64,000 nucleotides of DNA from Cellulosilyticum lentocellum DSM 5427 (GCF_000178835.2 NC_015275.1:1261001-1325000); one strand, 5' to 3'; numbered from the stretch's first letter, positions 43,420 through 52,537 are shown. The notes: generated from the sequence alone by a model not told the origin. Translations and numbers: made by a program.

Positions 43420-44592
43420 TTAGTTATTAGATATTTCTTTAAAATTTTCTCCATCCTTTGGAGGTTTTGGACCAAAGTATTGATAGAAATCAACCTTTAA
43501 ATTACCATTAAATAATTTGCGTTTTTTATTAGCTTTTTTACCATAATCACGTTCAAAGGTATCCACAGAGGTAATAGCATAAAGCGACCAAGTTGGATTG
43601 CTATCGATTAAGCGACGAAGCTCACGATGGATTTGTTCAATTTGCGACAGATTACTAATACGCTCACCATACGGAGGGTTAGCAATGACAATGCCATAAT
43701 CACCATGTGGCAAGGTAGCTTTGTGGATAGGCTTGGCAAAGAACTGAATATATTCACCAACACCAGCAGCTTCCGCATTTTCTCTAGCTTTATTAATGAC
43801 ATTTCTATCAATATCAGAAGCGTAGATAATAGGATTACCTTTTTGATCAATGGCTTCTCTCGCTTCCTGACGAAGCTCGTCCCAAAGGGTTTTAGGTACT
43901 TGTGGCCAGAAAGAAGAAGCAAATTGCCTGTTAAGGCCAGGGGCAATGTTTTTAGCTAACATAGCAGCTTCAATAGCGAAAGTACCTGAACCACAACAAG
44001 GGTCGTAAAGCATACGTCCTTTTTGCCAGTAGCTAATTTGCAAGAGGGCAGCTGCCATGGTTTCTTTAAGAGGGGCCTCTACATTGCTTACGCGGTAGCC
44101 ACGCTTATGAAGACCTTCACGGCCAGTTGTATCAATAGTTAAGGTAGCCACATCTTTTAAAATAGAAACTTGTACCGTATAAGAAGGCCCTGTTTCAGGA
44201 AACCAATCCATTTTATATTTCTCACTAAGGCGTTTAACAATTGCCTTTTTAGTAATGGCTTGACAGTCTGAGATACTAAAAAGCTTCGACTTAACAGACT
44301 TACCATTAACAGTAAATTTAGCATCTGGTGTAATCCAAGCTTCCCAAGGAAGTGCAGTAACTTTATCAAAAAGTTCTACGAAAGTAGTGGCCTTGAATTC
44401 TCCCATTTTAATAAGTACACGGTCAGCACTGCGAAGCCATAAGTTAGAAAGCACAATAGCTTCTGAATCTCCAGTATAAACAACCTTGCCATCTTGCACA
44501 GCATTTATTTCATAACCTAAATCTTCTACTTCTTTTCGTACCATGGCTTCAAGTCCGAAGGTAGAAGTAGCAATTAGTTCAAATGTTTTCAT
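43420..44592 (-). CDS. THUMP-domain 23S rRNA methyltransferase (RlmL/YpsC type)
   Basis: This 390-residue protein is a class I RNA methyltransferase predicted to make N2-methylguanosine in 23S rRNA. An N-terminal ferredoxin-like and THUMP region (about 1-155) begins FELIATSTFGLEAMVRKEV. The methyltransferase domain has LYDPCCGSGTFAIEAA as the SAM-binding loop and the catalytic VIANPPYGERIS. Length fits the single-domain Firmicute YpsC-like form, not the fused E. coli RlmKL. It stands alone behind AGAGGAG. Confidence 0.9.
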   Translation of the reverse strand: MKTFELIATSTFGLEAMVRKEVEDLGYEINAVQDGKVVYTGDSEAIVLSNLWLRSADRVLIKMGEFKATTFVELFDKVTALPWEAWITPDAKFTVNGKSVKSKLFSISDCQAITKKAIVKRLSEKYKMDWFPETGPSYTVQVSILKDVATLTIDTTGREGLHKRGYRVSNVEAPLKETMAAALLQISYWQKGRMLYDPCCGSGTFAIEAAMLAKNIAPGLNRQFASSFWPQVPKTLWDELRQEAREAIDQKGNPIIYASDIDRNVINKARENAEAAGVGEYIQFFAKPIHKATLPHGDYGIVIANPPYGERISNLSQIEQIHRELRRLIDSNPTWSLYAITSVDTFERDYGKKANKKRKLFNGNLKVDFYQYFGPKPPKDGENFKEISNN

Positions 44593-44719
44593 AATGTTCT
44601 CCTCTAAAAATACTCATTTCGTATTCTTATTGTACACCAATATAGATAAGCTGTATACCAAGTAAGTAGAATCAATTAGTAAGTGATGAAGAAGGGATCA
44701 TTGAGCTTAAAAATATTAT

Positions 44720-44758
44720 TTAACAAATTCTTAACCTAAACCAAATATTAATTGAACA
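44720..44758 (+). promoter_or_regulatory. PhoP-box array upstream of pstS1
   Basis: TTAACA (44720), TTAACC (44731), a degenerate CAAATA (44742) and TGAACA (44753) recur at exactly 11-bp steps, the helical spacing of Bacillus PhoP boxes. A TAATAT at 44765-44770 would be the -10 and replaces the need for a -35. Confidence 0.7.
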
Positions 44759-44842
44759 TTGTAATAATATCATATCGATGTACAGAAAAAACAAAAACAA
44801 AAACAGCTATAATACCTATAGCTTTCCAGGAGGGAATTAAAA

Positions 44843-45754
44843 ATGAAAAGAAAATTTTTAGCTTGCTTTGCGGCTCTAACATTAGGAACTATGATGTTTG
44901 CAGGATGCTCAGCTAACACAGGAAATGAAAATAAAACAAATGAAGCCAGTACTACACCAGCTACATCAGCAGAAGCTAGCCCAGAAGCTAGTTCAGCAGA
45001 TGCAACAAGAAAAGGTGTAAAAATATCAATCGTAGGTTCTACAACCATAGCTGAACCAATGGAAAAATTAGTAGAAGCTTATAAAGCTACTGGGTCTCCA
45101 GACAATATTGAAGTACAAGGAAATGGCTCATCAGCAGGTATTAAAGCTGCTATTGATGGAACAGCAGATATTGGGATGGCATCTAGAGAACTTAGTGAAG
45201 AAGAAAAAGGCTCAGGACTTGTAGAAACAGTAATTGCTTATGATGGAATTGCAGTAGTAGTTAATCCAAGCAATGGTGTAGCAGATCTTACAAAGGATCA
45301 AGTTAAAGATATCTTTGAAGGAAAAATTACTAACTGGAGCGAAGTTGGTGGCGTAGATAAAGATATTATCGTAGTAACAAGAGAAGCAGGCTCAGGTACA
45401 AGAGGTGCTTTTGAAGAAATTCTTAAATTATTAGATGAAAACAAAGCTTCAACTATTGTAGAAACAGCTTTAGTTTCAGAAGGTACAGGTGCAGTTATGG
45501 CTACAGTAGCAACAAAGGATGCTGCTATCGGATTCGTTTCAGAAGGGTACCTTGATGATACAGTAAAAGCAGTGGCAATTGATGGCGTAGAATGTACAGT
45601 AGATAATGTAAAAGCAGGTAGCTATACTATTTCAAGACCTCTTATCTTAGTAGCACAACCAAGTATCAAAGCAGAAGCACAAGAAGTAATTGATTTCATC
45701 GTAAGTGACGAAGGTCAAAAGATTATGAGTGATAAGTATATCTCTATAAAATAG
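44843..45754 (+). CDS. pstS: Phosphate-binding lipoprotein PstS (first copy)
   Basis: PstS binds inorganic phosphate outside the cell and hands it to PstC-PstA. The 303-residue protein has a signal with lipobox FAGC and a Ser/Thr/Ala-rich linker. The binding fold has IVGSTTIAEPMEKL, VQGNGSSAGIKAAIDGTADIGMASREL and VTREAGSGTRGAFEE, the phosphate-contact motifs. It is preceded by its own PhoP-box array and followed by a hairpin, so it is probably transcribed alone. A close paralogue heads the pst operon 357 bp downstream. The long linker, absent from the second copy, distinguishes it. Confidence 0.95.
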   Translation: MKRKFLACFAALTLGTMMFAGCSANTGNENKTNEASTTPATSAEASPEASSADATRKGVKISIVGSTTIAEPMEKLVEAYKATGSPDNIEVQGNGSSAGIKAAIDGTADIGMASRELSEEEKGSGLVETVIAYDGIAVVVNPSNGVADLTKDQVKDIFEGKITNWSEVGGVDKDIIVVTREAGSGTRGAFEEILKLLDENKASTIVETALVSEGTGAVMATVATKDAAIGFVSEGYLDDTVKAVAIDGVECTVDNVKAGSYTISRPLILVAQPSIKAEAQEVIDFIVSDEGQKIMSDKYISIK

Positions 45755-45963
45755 TAGTGTAATGAATAGCTTAAGAGTTGAAGTAGATAAGCTAATATGG
45801 ACATAAAAAATAGAGAAGTAATGATTCAATAATATTTAAACAAAGTAACAACTAATAAAGCAATACGCTAATATACTTAAACATTGCTAATGTTTCAAAA
45901 TATTTACTCCTAAAATATCTTATAAATTGTTATTATCCCCAATAACTAAATAAATGAATGAAG

Positions 45964-45992
45964 TAGGTCTAGGGTGGGTAAGCCTAGGCCTA
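45964..45992 (+). terminator. Hairpin between the two pstS genes
   Basis: TAGGTCTAGG (45964-45973) pairs with CCTAGGCCTA (45983-45992) with one G-T pair; a short TTT follows. It ends two bases before the next PhoP-box array and could end the pstS1 transcript. The rest of the 45755-45993 gap holds no gene that I can see. Confidence 0.55.
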
Positions 45993-45993
45993 T

Positions 45994-46032
45994 TTAACAT
46001 AGATTTAACATTGTTCCAACATAAATTAAACA
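45994..46032 (+). promoter_or_regulatory. Four-repeat PhoP-box array upstream of the pst operon
   Basis: TTAACA (45994), TTAACA (46005), CCAACA (46016) and TAAACA (46027) are spaced exactly 11 bp apart, matching the Bacillus PhoP consensus of TTAACA-like repeats. A TAATAT at 46042-46047 gives the -10 about ten bases after the last repeat. Confidence 0.8.
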
Positions 46033-46111
46033 TTAGGGGCGTAATATAGGGATACAAATTTACAAAACATTATTGGCTAAGATATATATTATTTTTAGGA
46101 GGCATATAGCT

Positions 46112-46939
46112 ATGAAAAAGAAATTACTTCTATGTATAGCAGGGGTAATGATTGGGACTATGGCGCTTACAGGTTGTGGCAGCAGTAGTTCAAAAGGACC
46201 TAAAGTTTCAATTGTAGGTTCTACAACAGTATCAGAACCGATGGAACAATTAGCAGAAAAATATAAAGAAACCGTGCCAGATGCTAATATTGAAGTACAA
46301 GGAAATGGTTCATCAGCAGGCATTAAAGCTGTAGCAGATGGGACTGCAGATATGGGTATGAGTTCACGTGAACTAAGTGAAGAAGAAAAAAGACTTGGTT
46401 TAACAGAGACAGTTATTGCTCATGATGCCATTGCAGTTGTAGTTAATACAACTAATGAAGTGACGAATTTAACAAAAGAGCAAATTAAAGATATTTATGA
46501 AGGTAAAATCACTAACTGGAGTCAAGTAGGTGGTAAAGATGAGAATATTATTGTGGTAACAAGAGAAGCAGGTTCAGGTACAAGAGGGGCCTTTGAAGAA
46601 TTATTAGGTCTTTTAACAACTGATAAAGCTTCTACTATTATTGACAGAGCTTTGGTAAGTGAAGGTACAGGTAGTATTATGGCCACAGTAGCTTCCAAAG
46701 AAAATGCAATTGGCTATATTTCTTTAGGTTATAGGAATGAAACAGTAAAACTAGTAGAAGTAGATGGTGTGATGCCAAGTGCTGAAACAGTTTTAGCGAA
46801 TGAATATATGATTTCAAGACCATTACTTCTTTTAACATCAAATAATACAAGTGATGAGGCAAAAGCTTTGTTAGATTATATCGTTGGAGCAGAAGGTCAA
46901 AGCGTTATAGCAGAAAAATATATTCCAATTAATCAATAG
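46112..46939 (+). CDS. pstS: Phosphate-binding lipoprotein PstS (second copy)
   Basis: This 275-residue PstS heads the pst operon. It has a signal with lipobox LTGC, then IVGSTTVSEPMEQL, VQGNGSSAGIKAVADGTADMGMSSREL and VTREAGSGTRGAFEE, nearly the same as the first copy. It lacks the long low-complexity linker. I start at ATG 46112, with TAGGAGG about nine bases upstream; the frame back to 46073 has no signal-peptide character. The two copies look like a tandem duplication with later divergence in promoter and linker. Confidence 0.95.
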   Translation: MKKKLLLCIAGVMIGTMALTGCGSSSSKGPKVSIVGSTTVSEPMEQLAEKYKETVPDANIEVQGNGSSAGIKAVADGTADMGMSSRELSEEEKRLGLTETVIAHDAIAVVVNTTNEVTNLTKEQIKDIYEGKITNWSQVGGKDENIIVVTREAGSGTRGAFEELLGLLTTDKASTIIDRALVSEGTGSIMATVASKENAIGYISLGYRNETVKLVEVDGVMPSAETVLANEYMISRPLLLLTSNNTSDEAKALLDYIVGAEGQSVIAEKYIPINQ

Positions 46940-46963
46940 TAATCTATAAACGAGTAAAGGTAG

Positions 46964-47827
46964 ATGAAGTACATGGATAAATTAATGAAAAGAGTGTTTT
47001 GGTTATGTGCAGCCATCATGATTTTAGTAGTTGGATTTATGGCAGTATATATTATAGTAGGAGGAGTACCTTTCTTTAAAGAAGTGAGTATTTGGGATTT
47101 CCTATTCGGTAAGAAGTGGAATCCATCAGGAAAAATATTTGGTATTTATCCAATGTTAGTAGCAAGTTTATATGCTACATTAGGTGCAACTCTTATAGGG
47201 GTTGTAGTTGGTGTGAGTACAGCAATTGTTTTAGTAGAAGTCTTACCACAAAAAGTGGCTAAGGTGTTTTCAGCGGCAATTGACTTACTTGCTGGTATAC
47301 CATCTGTTATCTATGGATTCTTTGGTCTGATGGTAATTGTACCCATCCTGAATGACCTTTTTGGGGGTATAGGTGGTGGTAGTAGTTTATTAGCAGCAAT
47401 GCTGATTTTAGCAGTTATGCTACTACCTACAGTGATAAGAATGACAGAAGTAAGTCTTAGAGCTGTTCCAAATGAATATAAGGAAGGGGCCTTAGGATTA
47501 GGGGCTTCTAAATTTCAATATATTTTCAAAGTACAATTAGGTGCAGCTAAATCTGGTATTATGGCAGGAATTGTACTAGGTATAGGTAGAGCGTTAGGCG
47601 AGACTATGGCTGTTATCTTAGTAGCAGGTAACTCTGTACTTATCCCAAGTAGTATTATGGATCCAGTAAGAACACTAACCGCTAATATTGCAATGGAAAT
47701 GGGATATGCAACAGGCATTCACCAGCAAGCACTATTTGCAACAGGGATGGTGCTTTTCGTACTGATTATGGCAATTAATTTAGTACTTACGCAGTTTATT
47801 CGAAGGGCAGAAAGGAGAGCTAGATAA
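46964..47827 (+). CDS. pstC: Phosphate ABC transporter permease PstC
   Basis: PstC is one of two membrane channel subunits of the Pst importer. The 287-residue protein has six predicted membrane helices. The permease signature is in the EYKEGALGLGASKFQYIFKV loop, and GRALGETMAVILVAGNS is typical of PstC. The start is uncertain: ATG 46964 sits very close to AAAGG, and ATG 46973 is also plausible. The stop overlaps pstA by one base. Confidence 0.94.
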   Translation: MKYMDKLMKRVFWLCAAIMILVVGFMAVYIIVGGVPFFKEVSIWDFLFGKKWNPSGKIFGIYPMLVASLYATLGATLIGVVVGVSTAIVLVEVLPQKVAKVFSAAIDLLAGIPSVIYGFFGLMVIVPILNDLFGGIGGGSSLLAAMLILAVMLLPTVIRMTEVSLRAVPNEYKEGALGLGASKFQYIFKVQLGAAKSGIMAGIVLGIGRALGETMAVILVAGNSVLIPSSIMDPVRTLTANIAMEMGYATGIHQQALFATGMVLFVLIMAINLVLTQFIRRAERRAR

Positions 47828-48618
47828 TGCAAAGAAAACATAAGGAAAGTCTGATAAAAGTTATATTACTTGCCATTTCATCCATAACTATTATTATGTT
47901 AGGTTGGATTATAGGCTACATTGTGTTTAAAGGTATAGCGCATATTGACTTTGGCAAACTAGTTCCTCCAATTGTTTCAACGTTATACATGGTAGCTATT
48001 GGACTTCTTATTTCAGGGCCCATTGGTATTGGAGCCGCTATCTACTTAAATGAGTATGCAAAGCCAGGCAAGTTCGTAAATGCCATTCGTTTTGCAACAG
48101 AAAGTTTGGCAGCTGTTCCTTCGATTATATTTGGTTTATTCGGGATGGCTTTCTTCTTAACACAATGTAAATTAGGTATCTCTATTATGGCGGGTTCACT
48201 TACTGTGTCTATGATGGTATTACCTACTATTGTAAAAACGACAGAAGAAGCACTAAAGACTGTACCTGTAAGCTATAGAGAAGGTTCACTTGCCTTAGGA
48301 GCCTCTAAGTTTAAAACCATTATTAAAGTAGTACTCCCTAATGCTTTATCTGGTATTTTAACAGGTGTTGTTTTAGGGACAGGAAGAATCGTAGGAGAAA
48401 CAGCAGCCATTTATTTAACAGCAGGAACGATGTATCGTTTTCCAGAAAGCCCGATGGAATCAGGTAGAACTTTAGCTGTTCACTTATATTTATTGGCTAA
48501 AGAAGGTATTTCTTTCGACGAAGCTTACGGCACAGCTGTTGTACTGCTGATTACAATTTTACTTTTAAATTTACTTACTTACTTTATTGGATATAAATTA
48601 AGTAAAGTCAAATCATAG
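47827..48618 (+). CDS. pstA: Phosphate ABC transporter permease PstA
   Basis: PstA is the second channel subunit. The 263-residue protein has about six hydrophobic helices, with SLAAVPSIIFGLFGMAFF and the coupling loop SYREGSLALGASKFKTIIKV. GRIVGETAAIYLTAGT matches the family. Its ATG shares a base with the pstC stop (TAATG), so translation is coupled. AGGAGAG at the end of pstC provides the ribosome site. Confidence 0.95.
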   Translation: MQRKHKESLIKVILLAISSITIIMLGWIIGYIVFKGIAHIDFGKLVPPIVSTLYMVAIGLLISGPIGIGAAIYLNEYAKPGKFVNAIRFATESLAAVPSIIFGLFGMAFFLTQCKLGISIMAGSLTVSMMVLPTIVKTTEEALKTVPVSYREGSLALGASKFKTIIKVVLPNALSGILTGVVLGTGRIVGETAAIYLTAGTMYRFPESPMESGRTLAVHLYLLAKEGISFDEAYGTAVVLLITILLLNLLTYFIGYKLSKVKS

Positions 48619-48630
48619 AGGAGAAAGACT

Positions 48631-49380
48631 ATGGAAACAATTATGAGTATTAAAGATTTATCATTCTATTATGGTGACTTTAAAGCTTTAAAAAATATTA
48701 ACTTAGATATTATCGAAAATGAAGTACTTGCTTTTATTGGGCCTTCAGGTTGTGGTAAATCTACTTTATTACGTATCTTTAACCGTATGAGTGATTTGGC
48801 TGCAGCACCTAAGGTAGAAGGGTCTATTACTTATCGTGGTCAAGAAATCTTTGGTATGGATACGATTGAACTTAGAAAAAAAGTAGGTATGGTATTTCAG
48901 AAGCCTAATCCATTCCCAATGAGCATTTATGATAATATTTCTTATGGACCACGTATGCAAGGTATTAAGAAAAAATCAGAATTAGATGAAATTGTAGAAG
49001 ATAGCTTAAAGAAAGCAGCCATTTGGGACGAAGTAAAAGATAAGCTTAAGAAAAATGCCATTAGCTTGTCTGGGGGACAACAGCAAAGAATTTGTATAGC
49101 ACGTTCCATCGCTATGCGTCCAGAAATATTATTAATGGACGAGCCAACCTCTGCTCTTGATCCTATTTCTACTTCTAAAATAGAAGATTTAATTAGTGAA
49201 CTAAAAAAACAATACACAATTGTAATCGTAACGCATAATATGCAACAGGCAGCAAGAATTTCTGACCGTACAGCCTTCTTTTTACTAGGGGAATTAATTG
49301 AGGTGGATGATACACACAAAATCTTTAATATGCCAGCTCATAAAAAGACAGAAGACTATATTACGGGTAGATTTGGCTAA
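48631..49380 (+). CDS. pstB: Phosphate ABC transporter ATPase PstB
   Basis: PstB powers phosphate import. The 249-residue ATPase has Walker [10 protein letters not shown] from residue 37, the Q-loop [16 protein letters not shown] typical of PstB, signature [14 protein letters not shown], Walker [14 protein letters not shown] and the H-loop IVTHNM. It follows pstA by 12 bp behind GAGGAGA. All ATPase motifs are intact. Confidence 0.97.
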   Translation: METIMSIKDLSFYYGDFKALKNINLDIIENEVLAFIGPSGCGKSTLLRIFNRMSDLAAAPKVEGSITYRGQEIFGMDTIELRKKVGMVFQKPNPFPMSIYDNISYGPRMQGIKKKSELDEIVEDSLKKAAIWDEVKDKLKKNAISLSGGQQQRICIARSIAMRPEILLMDEPTSALDPISTSKIEDLISELKKQYTIVIVTHNMQQAARISDRTAFFLLGELIEVDDTHKIFNMPAHKKTEDYITGRFG

Positions 49381-49424
49381 GCCACTAATAAAAAACAGAG
49401 AGCAATCAGTAAAGGAGAAGGAAA

Positions 49425-50111
49425 ATGCCATCTAGAATAGTATATGAAGAGCAGTTACAAGGATTAAACAAACGTATTATTGAAATGGGCCATGCTGCAG
49501 AAGAAATGATTAGTGATACACTTAATTCTTTGATTCATGGTGACCATACATTAGCACAAAAAGTAATTGATAGTGATGACAAGGTAGATTTAATACAACT
49601 TGAGATAGAAAAAGAATGTGCCATACTTATTGCCCATCAACAACCTATTGCAAGAGATCTTCGTTTTATCTTATCAGTGGTTAAGATTGTAACGGATATA
49701 GAAAGAATAGCAGATCAATGCTGTGATATTTGTAAATATAGCATTAAGCTTAAAGAGGATAAATGGAGTGAGGAAGTTAACTACCAACGCCATATTGAAA
49801 AAATGGCTGTTGCTGCTAAAGAGATGTTAACAGGAGCCTTAAATACTTTTGCAACTAAAAACATAGAGGATATCAAAGATATTTGTAAAGCAGATGATAA
49901 GATTGATGAAGCTTTCTGGAAGGTTTGGAAAGAAATAAGGGATGAAATGGTAGCTGATAAGGAGTTTATTAGAAGTGGACTTCATTACATTATGATTATT
50001 AAGTATTTAGAAAGAATAGCAGATCATATTACCAATATAGCAGAGTGGATTTATTACAGCTTAACAGGTGAATATGTTATTCATGCTTCTATTAATGAAA
50101 TAGAAAAATAA
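49425..50111 (+). CDS. phoU: Phosphate-signalling protein PhoU
   Basis: PhoU links Pst transport to PhoR signalling and limits phosphate uptake. The 228-residue protein is two PhoU helical repeats: residues about 12-100 with HAAEEMISDTLNSLIHGD and ARDLRFILSVVKIVTDIERI, and 115-215 with IMIIKYLERIADHITNIAEW. The metal-binding E/DxxxD patterns are present. It ends the operon that begins with the second pstS. AGGAGAAGG precedes the ATG. Confidence 0.96.
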   Translation: MPSRIVYEEQLQGLNKRIIEMGHAAEEMISDTLNSLIHGDHTLAQKVIDSDDKVDLIQLEIEKECAILIAHQQPIARDLRFILSVVKIVTDIERIADQCCDICKYSIKLKEDKWSEEVNYQRHIEKMAVAAKEMLTGALNTFATKNIEDIKDICKADDKIDEAFWKVWKEIRDEMVADKEFIRSGLHYIMIIKYLERIADHITNIAEWIYYSLTGEYVIHASINEIEK

Positions 50112-50114
50112 AGA

Positions 50115-50220
50115 TAAGAGGCTGACGTGAAACATGATATCAAATATAAGATGGTGTATCTAGTAATTGAATGGCTAGAGCACATCTTGTGTTGAAGCAT
50201 TATTTCATGTCAGCCTCTTA
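50115..50220. repeat. 106-bp element with 18-bp terminal inverted repeats
   Basis: TAAGAGGCTGACGTGAAA (50115-50132) and TTTCATGTCAGCCTCTTA (50203-50220) are complementary except for one G-T. The arms begin and end with TA, which could be a TA target duplication. No T run follows. It could be a miniature inverted-repeat element or a large stem-loop at the 3' end of the pst-phoU transcript. Inner segments near 50149 and 50183 also partly pair. Confidence 0.55.
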
Positions 50221-50284
50221 CTATTTATTGAGTTTGTGTAGAGGGTTAAATAGGCAAGAATACAATATACAATAGAGTACAAAT

Positions 50285-50313
50285 TTGATTATTTTGGAAA
50301 AATGTTTTATAAT
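50285..50313 (+). promoter_or_regulatory. Promoter of the cytidylate-kinase-like gene
   Basis: TTGATT (50285-50290) and TATAAT (50308-50313) with 17-bp spacing, about 89 bp before the start codon. Confidence 0.65.
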
Positions 50314-50401
50314 AATGTAAAGTAGATTCTACAAAGTATAAATGCTACTGCAATCATCTAATGCATATTAAATGAAGAAGTAGTTGAATGGAGGAATGGC
50401 C

Positions 50402-51028
50402 ATGAGCAAAAAAGTGATTATTACCATTGATAGACAATATGGAAGTGGCGGTAGGGCAATCGGTGAAAAGTTGGCTAAAGATTTAGGCATTCCCTTTTAT
50501 AACAAAGAAGTTACAGAAATGGCCGCAAAGCAAAGTGGTATGAGTAAGGAAGTGTTTGACAAAGTAGATGAAACAGCAGCAAGTAGCTTGTTATATTCTG
50601 TGGTAACAGGAGCTTATATGTTTGGCAATCACGTACCACCTACCCTAGATCTCCCTATTAATGATAAGTTATTTATAGCACAAACTGAAGTCATCAAATC
50701 TCTTGCCAATGAAGGGTCTTGTGTTATTGTAGGAAGATGTGCAGATTACATTTTAAGAGATGATGAGAGTGTAGTTAATATATTTATTCATGCAGATCTA
50801 CCTGTTCGTTTAGAACGCGCTATAAAAGAATATCAATTACCACCAGAAAAAGCAGAAGCGCAGTTAAATAAGATAGATAAAACAAGAGCTAATTACTATC
50901 ATTATTATTCAGGTGAAAAATGGGGAAATAGCTTTAACTATAAACTATGTATAGATAGTGGTATGTTAGGAATAGAAGGTAGTGTAGCTGTTATTAAAGC
51001 TTTTATTGAGCAAAGAAATACAAAATAA
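50402..51028 (+). CDS. Cytidylate kinase-like protein
   Basis: This 208-residue protein belongs to the cytidylate-kinase-like P-loop family that is common in Clostridia and distinct from housekeeping Cmk. It begins VIITIDRQYGSGGRAIGEKLA, the P-loop region, and has IPFYNKEVTEMAAKQSG, CVIVGRCADYIL, FIHADLPVRLERAI and RANYYHYYSGEKWG. I start at ATG 50402, seven bases after GGAGG; the ATGs at 50396 and earlier crowd that site. Its true substrate is not known. Its terminator has been split by an IS element. Confidence 0.85.
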   Translation: MSKKVIITIDRQYGSGGRAIGEKLAKDLGIPFYNKEVTEMAAKQSGMSKEVFDKVDETAASSLLYSVVTGAYMFGNHVPPTLDLPINDKLFIAQTEVIKSLANEGSCVIVGRCADYILRDDESVVNIFIHADLPVRLERAIKEYQLPPEKAEAQLNKIDKTRANYYHYYSGEKWGNSFNYKLCIDSGMLGIEGSVAVIKAFIEQRNTK

Positions 51029-51040
51029 TTAATGATAAAT

Positions 51041-51053
51041 AAAAAGTAGTGCA
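51041..51053. terminator. Left half of a terminator split by an IS element
   Basis: AAAAAGTAGTGCA is the left arm of a hairpin whose right arm, TGCACTACTTTTTT, is at 52724-52737. Removing the IS and one target copy restores a hairpin with a ten-base loop and a T6 tail, between two convergent genes. Confidence 0.85.
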
Positions 51054-51063
51054 CTTCATGTGG
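51054..51063. repeat. Target site duplication, left copy
   Basis: CTTCATGTGG, identical and in the same orientation as 52714-52723. A length of 10 bp is usual for the IS231 group of IS4. Confidence 0.92.
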
Positions 51064-51105
51064 CAATGTCATTAAGTTAACATTGTGATAGAAACGCATC
51101 CCTAG

Positions 51106-51144
51106 GAAAAGAAGTTGAAGATTTATTTCTTCAGCTTCTTTTTC
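51106..51144. terminator. IS-internal terminator-like hairpin, left end
   Basis: GAAAAGAAGTTGAAGA (51106-51121) pairs with TCTTCAGCTTCTTTTTC (51128-51144) with one G-T and one bulge. It has A/T tracts on both sides and lies downstream of the transposase stop. Confidence 0.75.
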
Positions 51145-51210
51145 TATTTCCAGGTACCACAAATAGACAGATTTGCATCTGCCTCAAAATTTATATTCTT
51201 TTACAAAGAT

Positions 51211-52527
51211 TTATGCTACTCTATAAAGGAAGCCATGAAAAAGCTTGATAGTTAAGTTTCGTTCCCTATGCCTATTAGGCCGTACAGGAATGAGATTTCT
51301 TGCGATTATGACTTCTAAATCAGGTGATGTTGCTTTTCCATGATAGAATAACCTACACATATGCACTGCAACTGAGAAATTTGCTTTATATGTATGCTTT
51401 CTTTGCTTTTTTTCAATGACTACGTGCCATGTAATCATTTCTGCAAAGTTATACATTATCATATGTGCATAGATTTCTTGTTGGATACACATCACCTTTT
51501 TTGAATGAAAATCTAACATTCCAATCGTATATTTCAAATCTCGAAAAGATGTTTCAATCCCCCAACGAGAAGCATACAGTTTTTTTACCTCATCAGGAGG
51601 ATACTTTTCACTATTTAGATTTGTAACTATTGTTTCATAGGAAGTTTCTGAAATAGGAAATCTCACTATTCGGAAGTGTAATTCATAGAATTTAGCAGGT
51701 TCAGATTTCTTGTTTTTAAGTGGTAAATAATCAAACGGTTGGGCTGAAGAAACACTTCGATAATGATTTTTGTCTTTGAAAAGTTCTTTGACTGCATTCG
51801 TTTTCTTTCTTGTAAGTTTTAAAGAAATATCAATATCAAAACAGTCTGTTTTGGGTAAATCCAATCCATTCTTTATACCATTAATTCCATCTTTGACACG
51901 AATAAGAAAGAACCATCCTTTTTCTTGAATGTGAGCCATGCTGTTGAAAGATTCATAACCTCTATCAGCTATCACGAGTGCTTTAGGAATTTCAGAACGA
52001 TCAACCATTTCTTGTAGAGCGTTATGTTCATTCTTTTCTTTAGATTTTTGTATTATCACATCATGATAAATAGAATAATTTATATTATACAATGCATTTA
52101 TATGCAGAAGATTATATGATTTTCTTCCATCTTTTCCAGAATGAAATGAATTTAAATCATCAGGATTGGTAGGAATCTGTACATCAGACCCATCAACAGC
52201 AAGTATGGGCATATCTTCATTAAAGTTATCTATAAGTTTACTTGAAAAGCCGTCAAATATCTTCTTAAACGCTTCGGGCTTTATCTTTTTCCTCTGCTGA
52301 ACAAACGCAGAAGAAGTGGGTGTATCTGCAGATGCACCAAATAGATCTAATAATTCGTTTGTAAGGCTCCCACTTCCCATTCCAATAATTCCAGCTAAAA
52401 TTTTATTCATGGGCAATTTTCTTTTGCGTAAAAAATCACTACCTGGATTGGTACAATAATCTTGCGGATTGTCAGCTAACTTTTGGATTTCATCTACTAA
52501 AAGCTTTTTAATTTGTTTGGGTTTCAT
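51211..52527 (-). CDS. IS4-family transposase
   Basis: The 438-residue DDE transposase has the first catalytic Asp in ILAVDGSDVQIP, the second in ALVIADRGYES, and the IS4 signature YASRWGIETSFRDLK, which is the Y-(2)-R-(3)-E-(6)-K motif holding the catalytic Glu. I start at ATG 52527, where AAGGAGG lies six bases upstream; the frame extends to 52593 but that part is a stem-loop leader. The frame is unbroken, so the element may be active. Confidence 0.95.
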   Translation of the reverse strand: MKPKQIKKLLVDEIQKLADNPQDYCTNPGSDFLRKRKLPMNKILAGIIGMGSGSLTNELLDLFGASADTPTSSAFVQQRKKIKPEAFKKIFDGFSSKLIDNFNEDMPILAVDGSDVQIPTNPDDLNSFHSGKDGRKSYNLLHINALYNINYSIYHDVIIQKSKEKNEHNALQEMVDRSEIPKALVIADRGYESFNSMAHIQEKGWFFLIRVKDGINGIKNGLDLPKTDCFDIDISLKLTRKKTNAVKELFKDKNHYRSVSSAQPFDYLPLKNKKSEPAKFYELHFRIVRFPISETSYETIVTNLNSEKYPPDEVKKLYASRWGIETSFRDLKYTIGMLDFHSKKVMCIQQEIYAHMIMYNFAEMITWHVVIEKKQRKHTYKANFSVAVHMCRLFYHGKATSPDLEVIIARNLIPVRPNRHRERNLTIKLFHGFLYRVA

Positions 52528-52537
52528 ATGTGTCCTC

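Noticed and set aside
44843-46939. Repeat element from the two similar pstS stretches
   Set aside because: The similarity is protein-level gene duplication; the DNA between and around the copies is not repeated.
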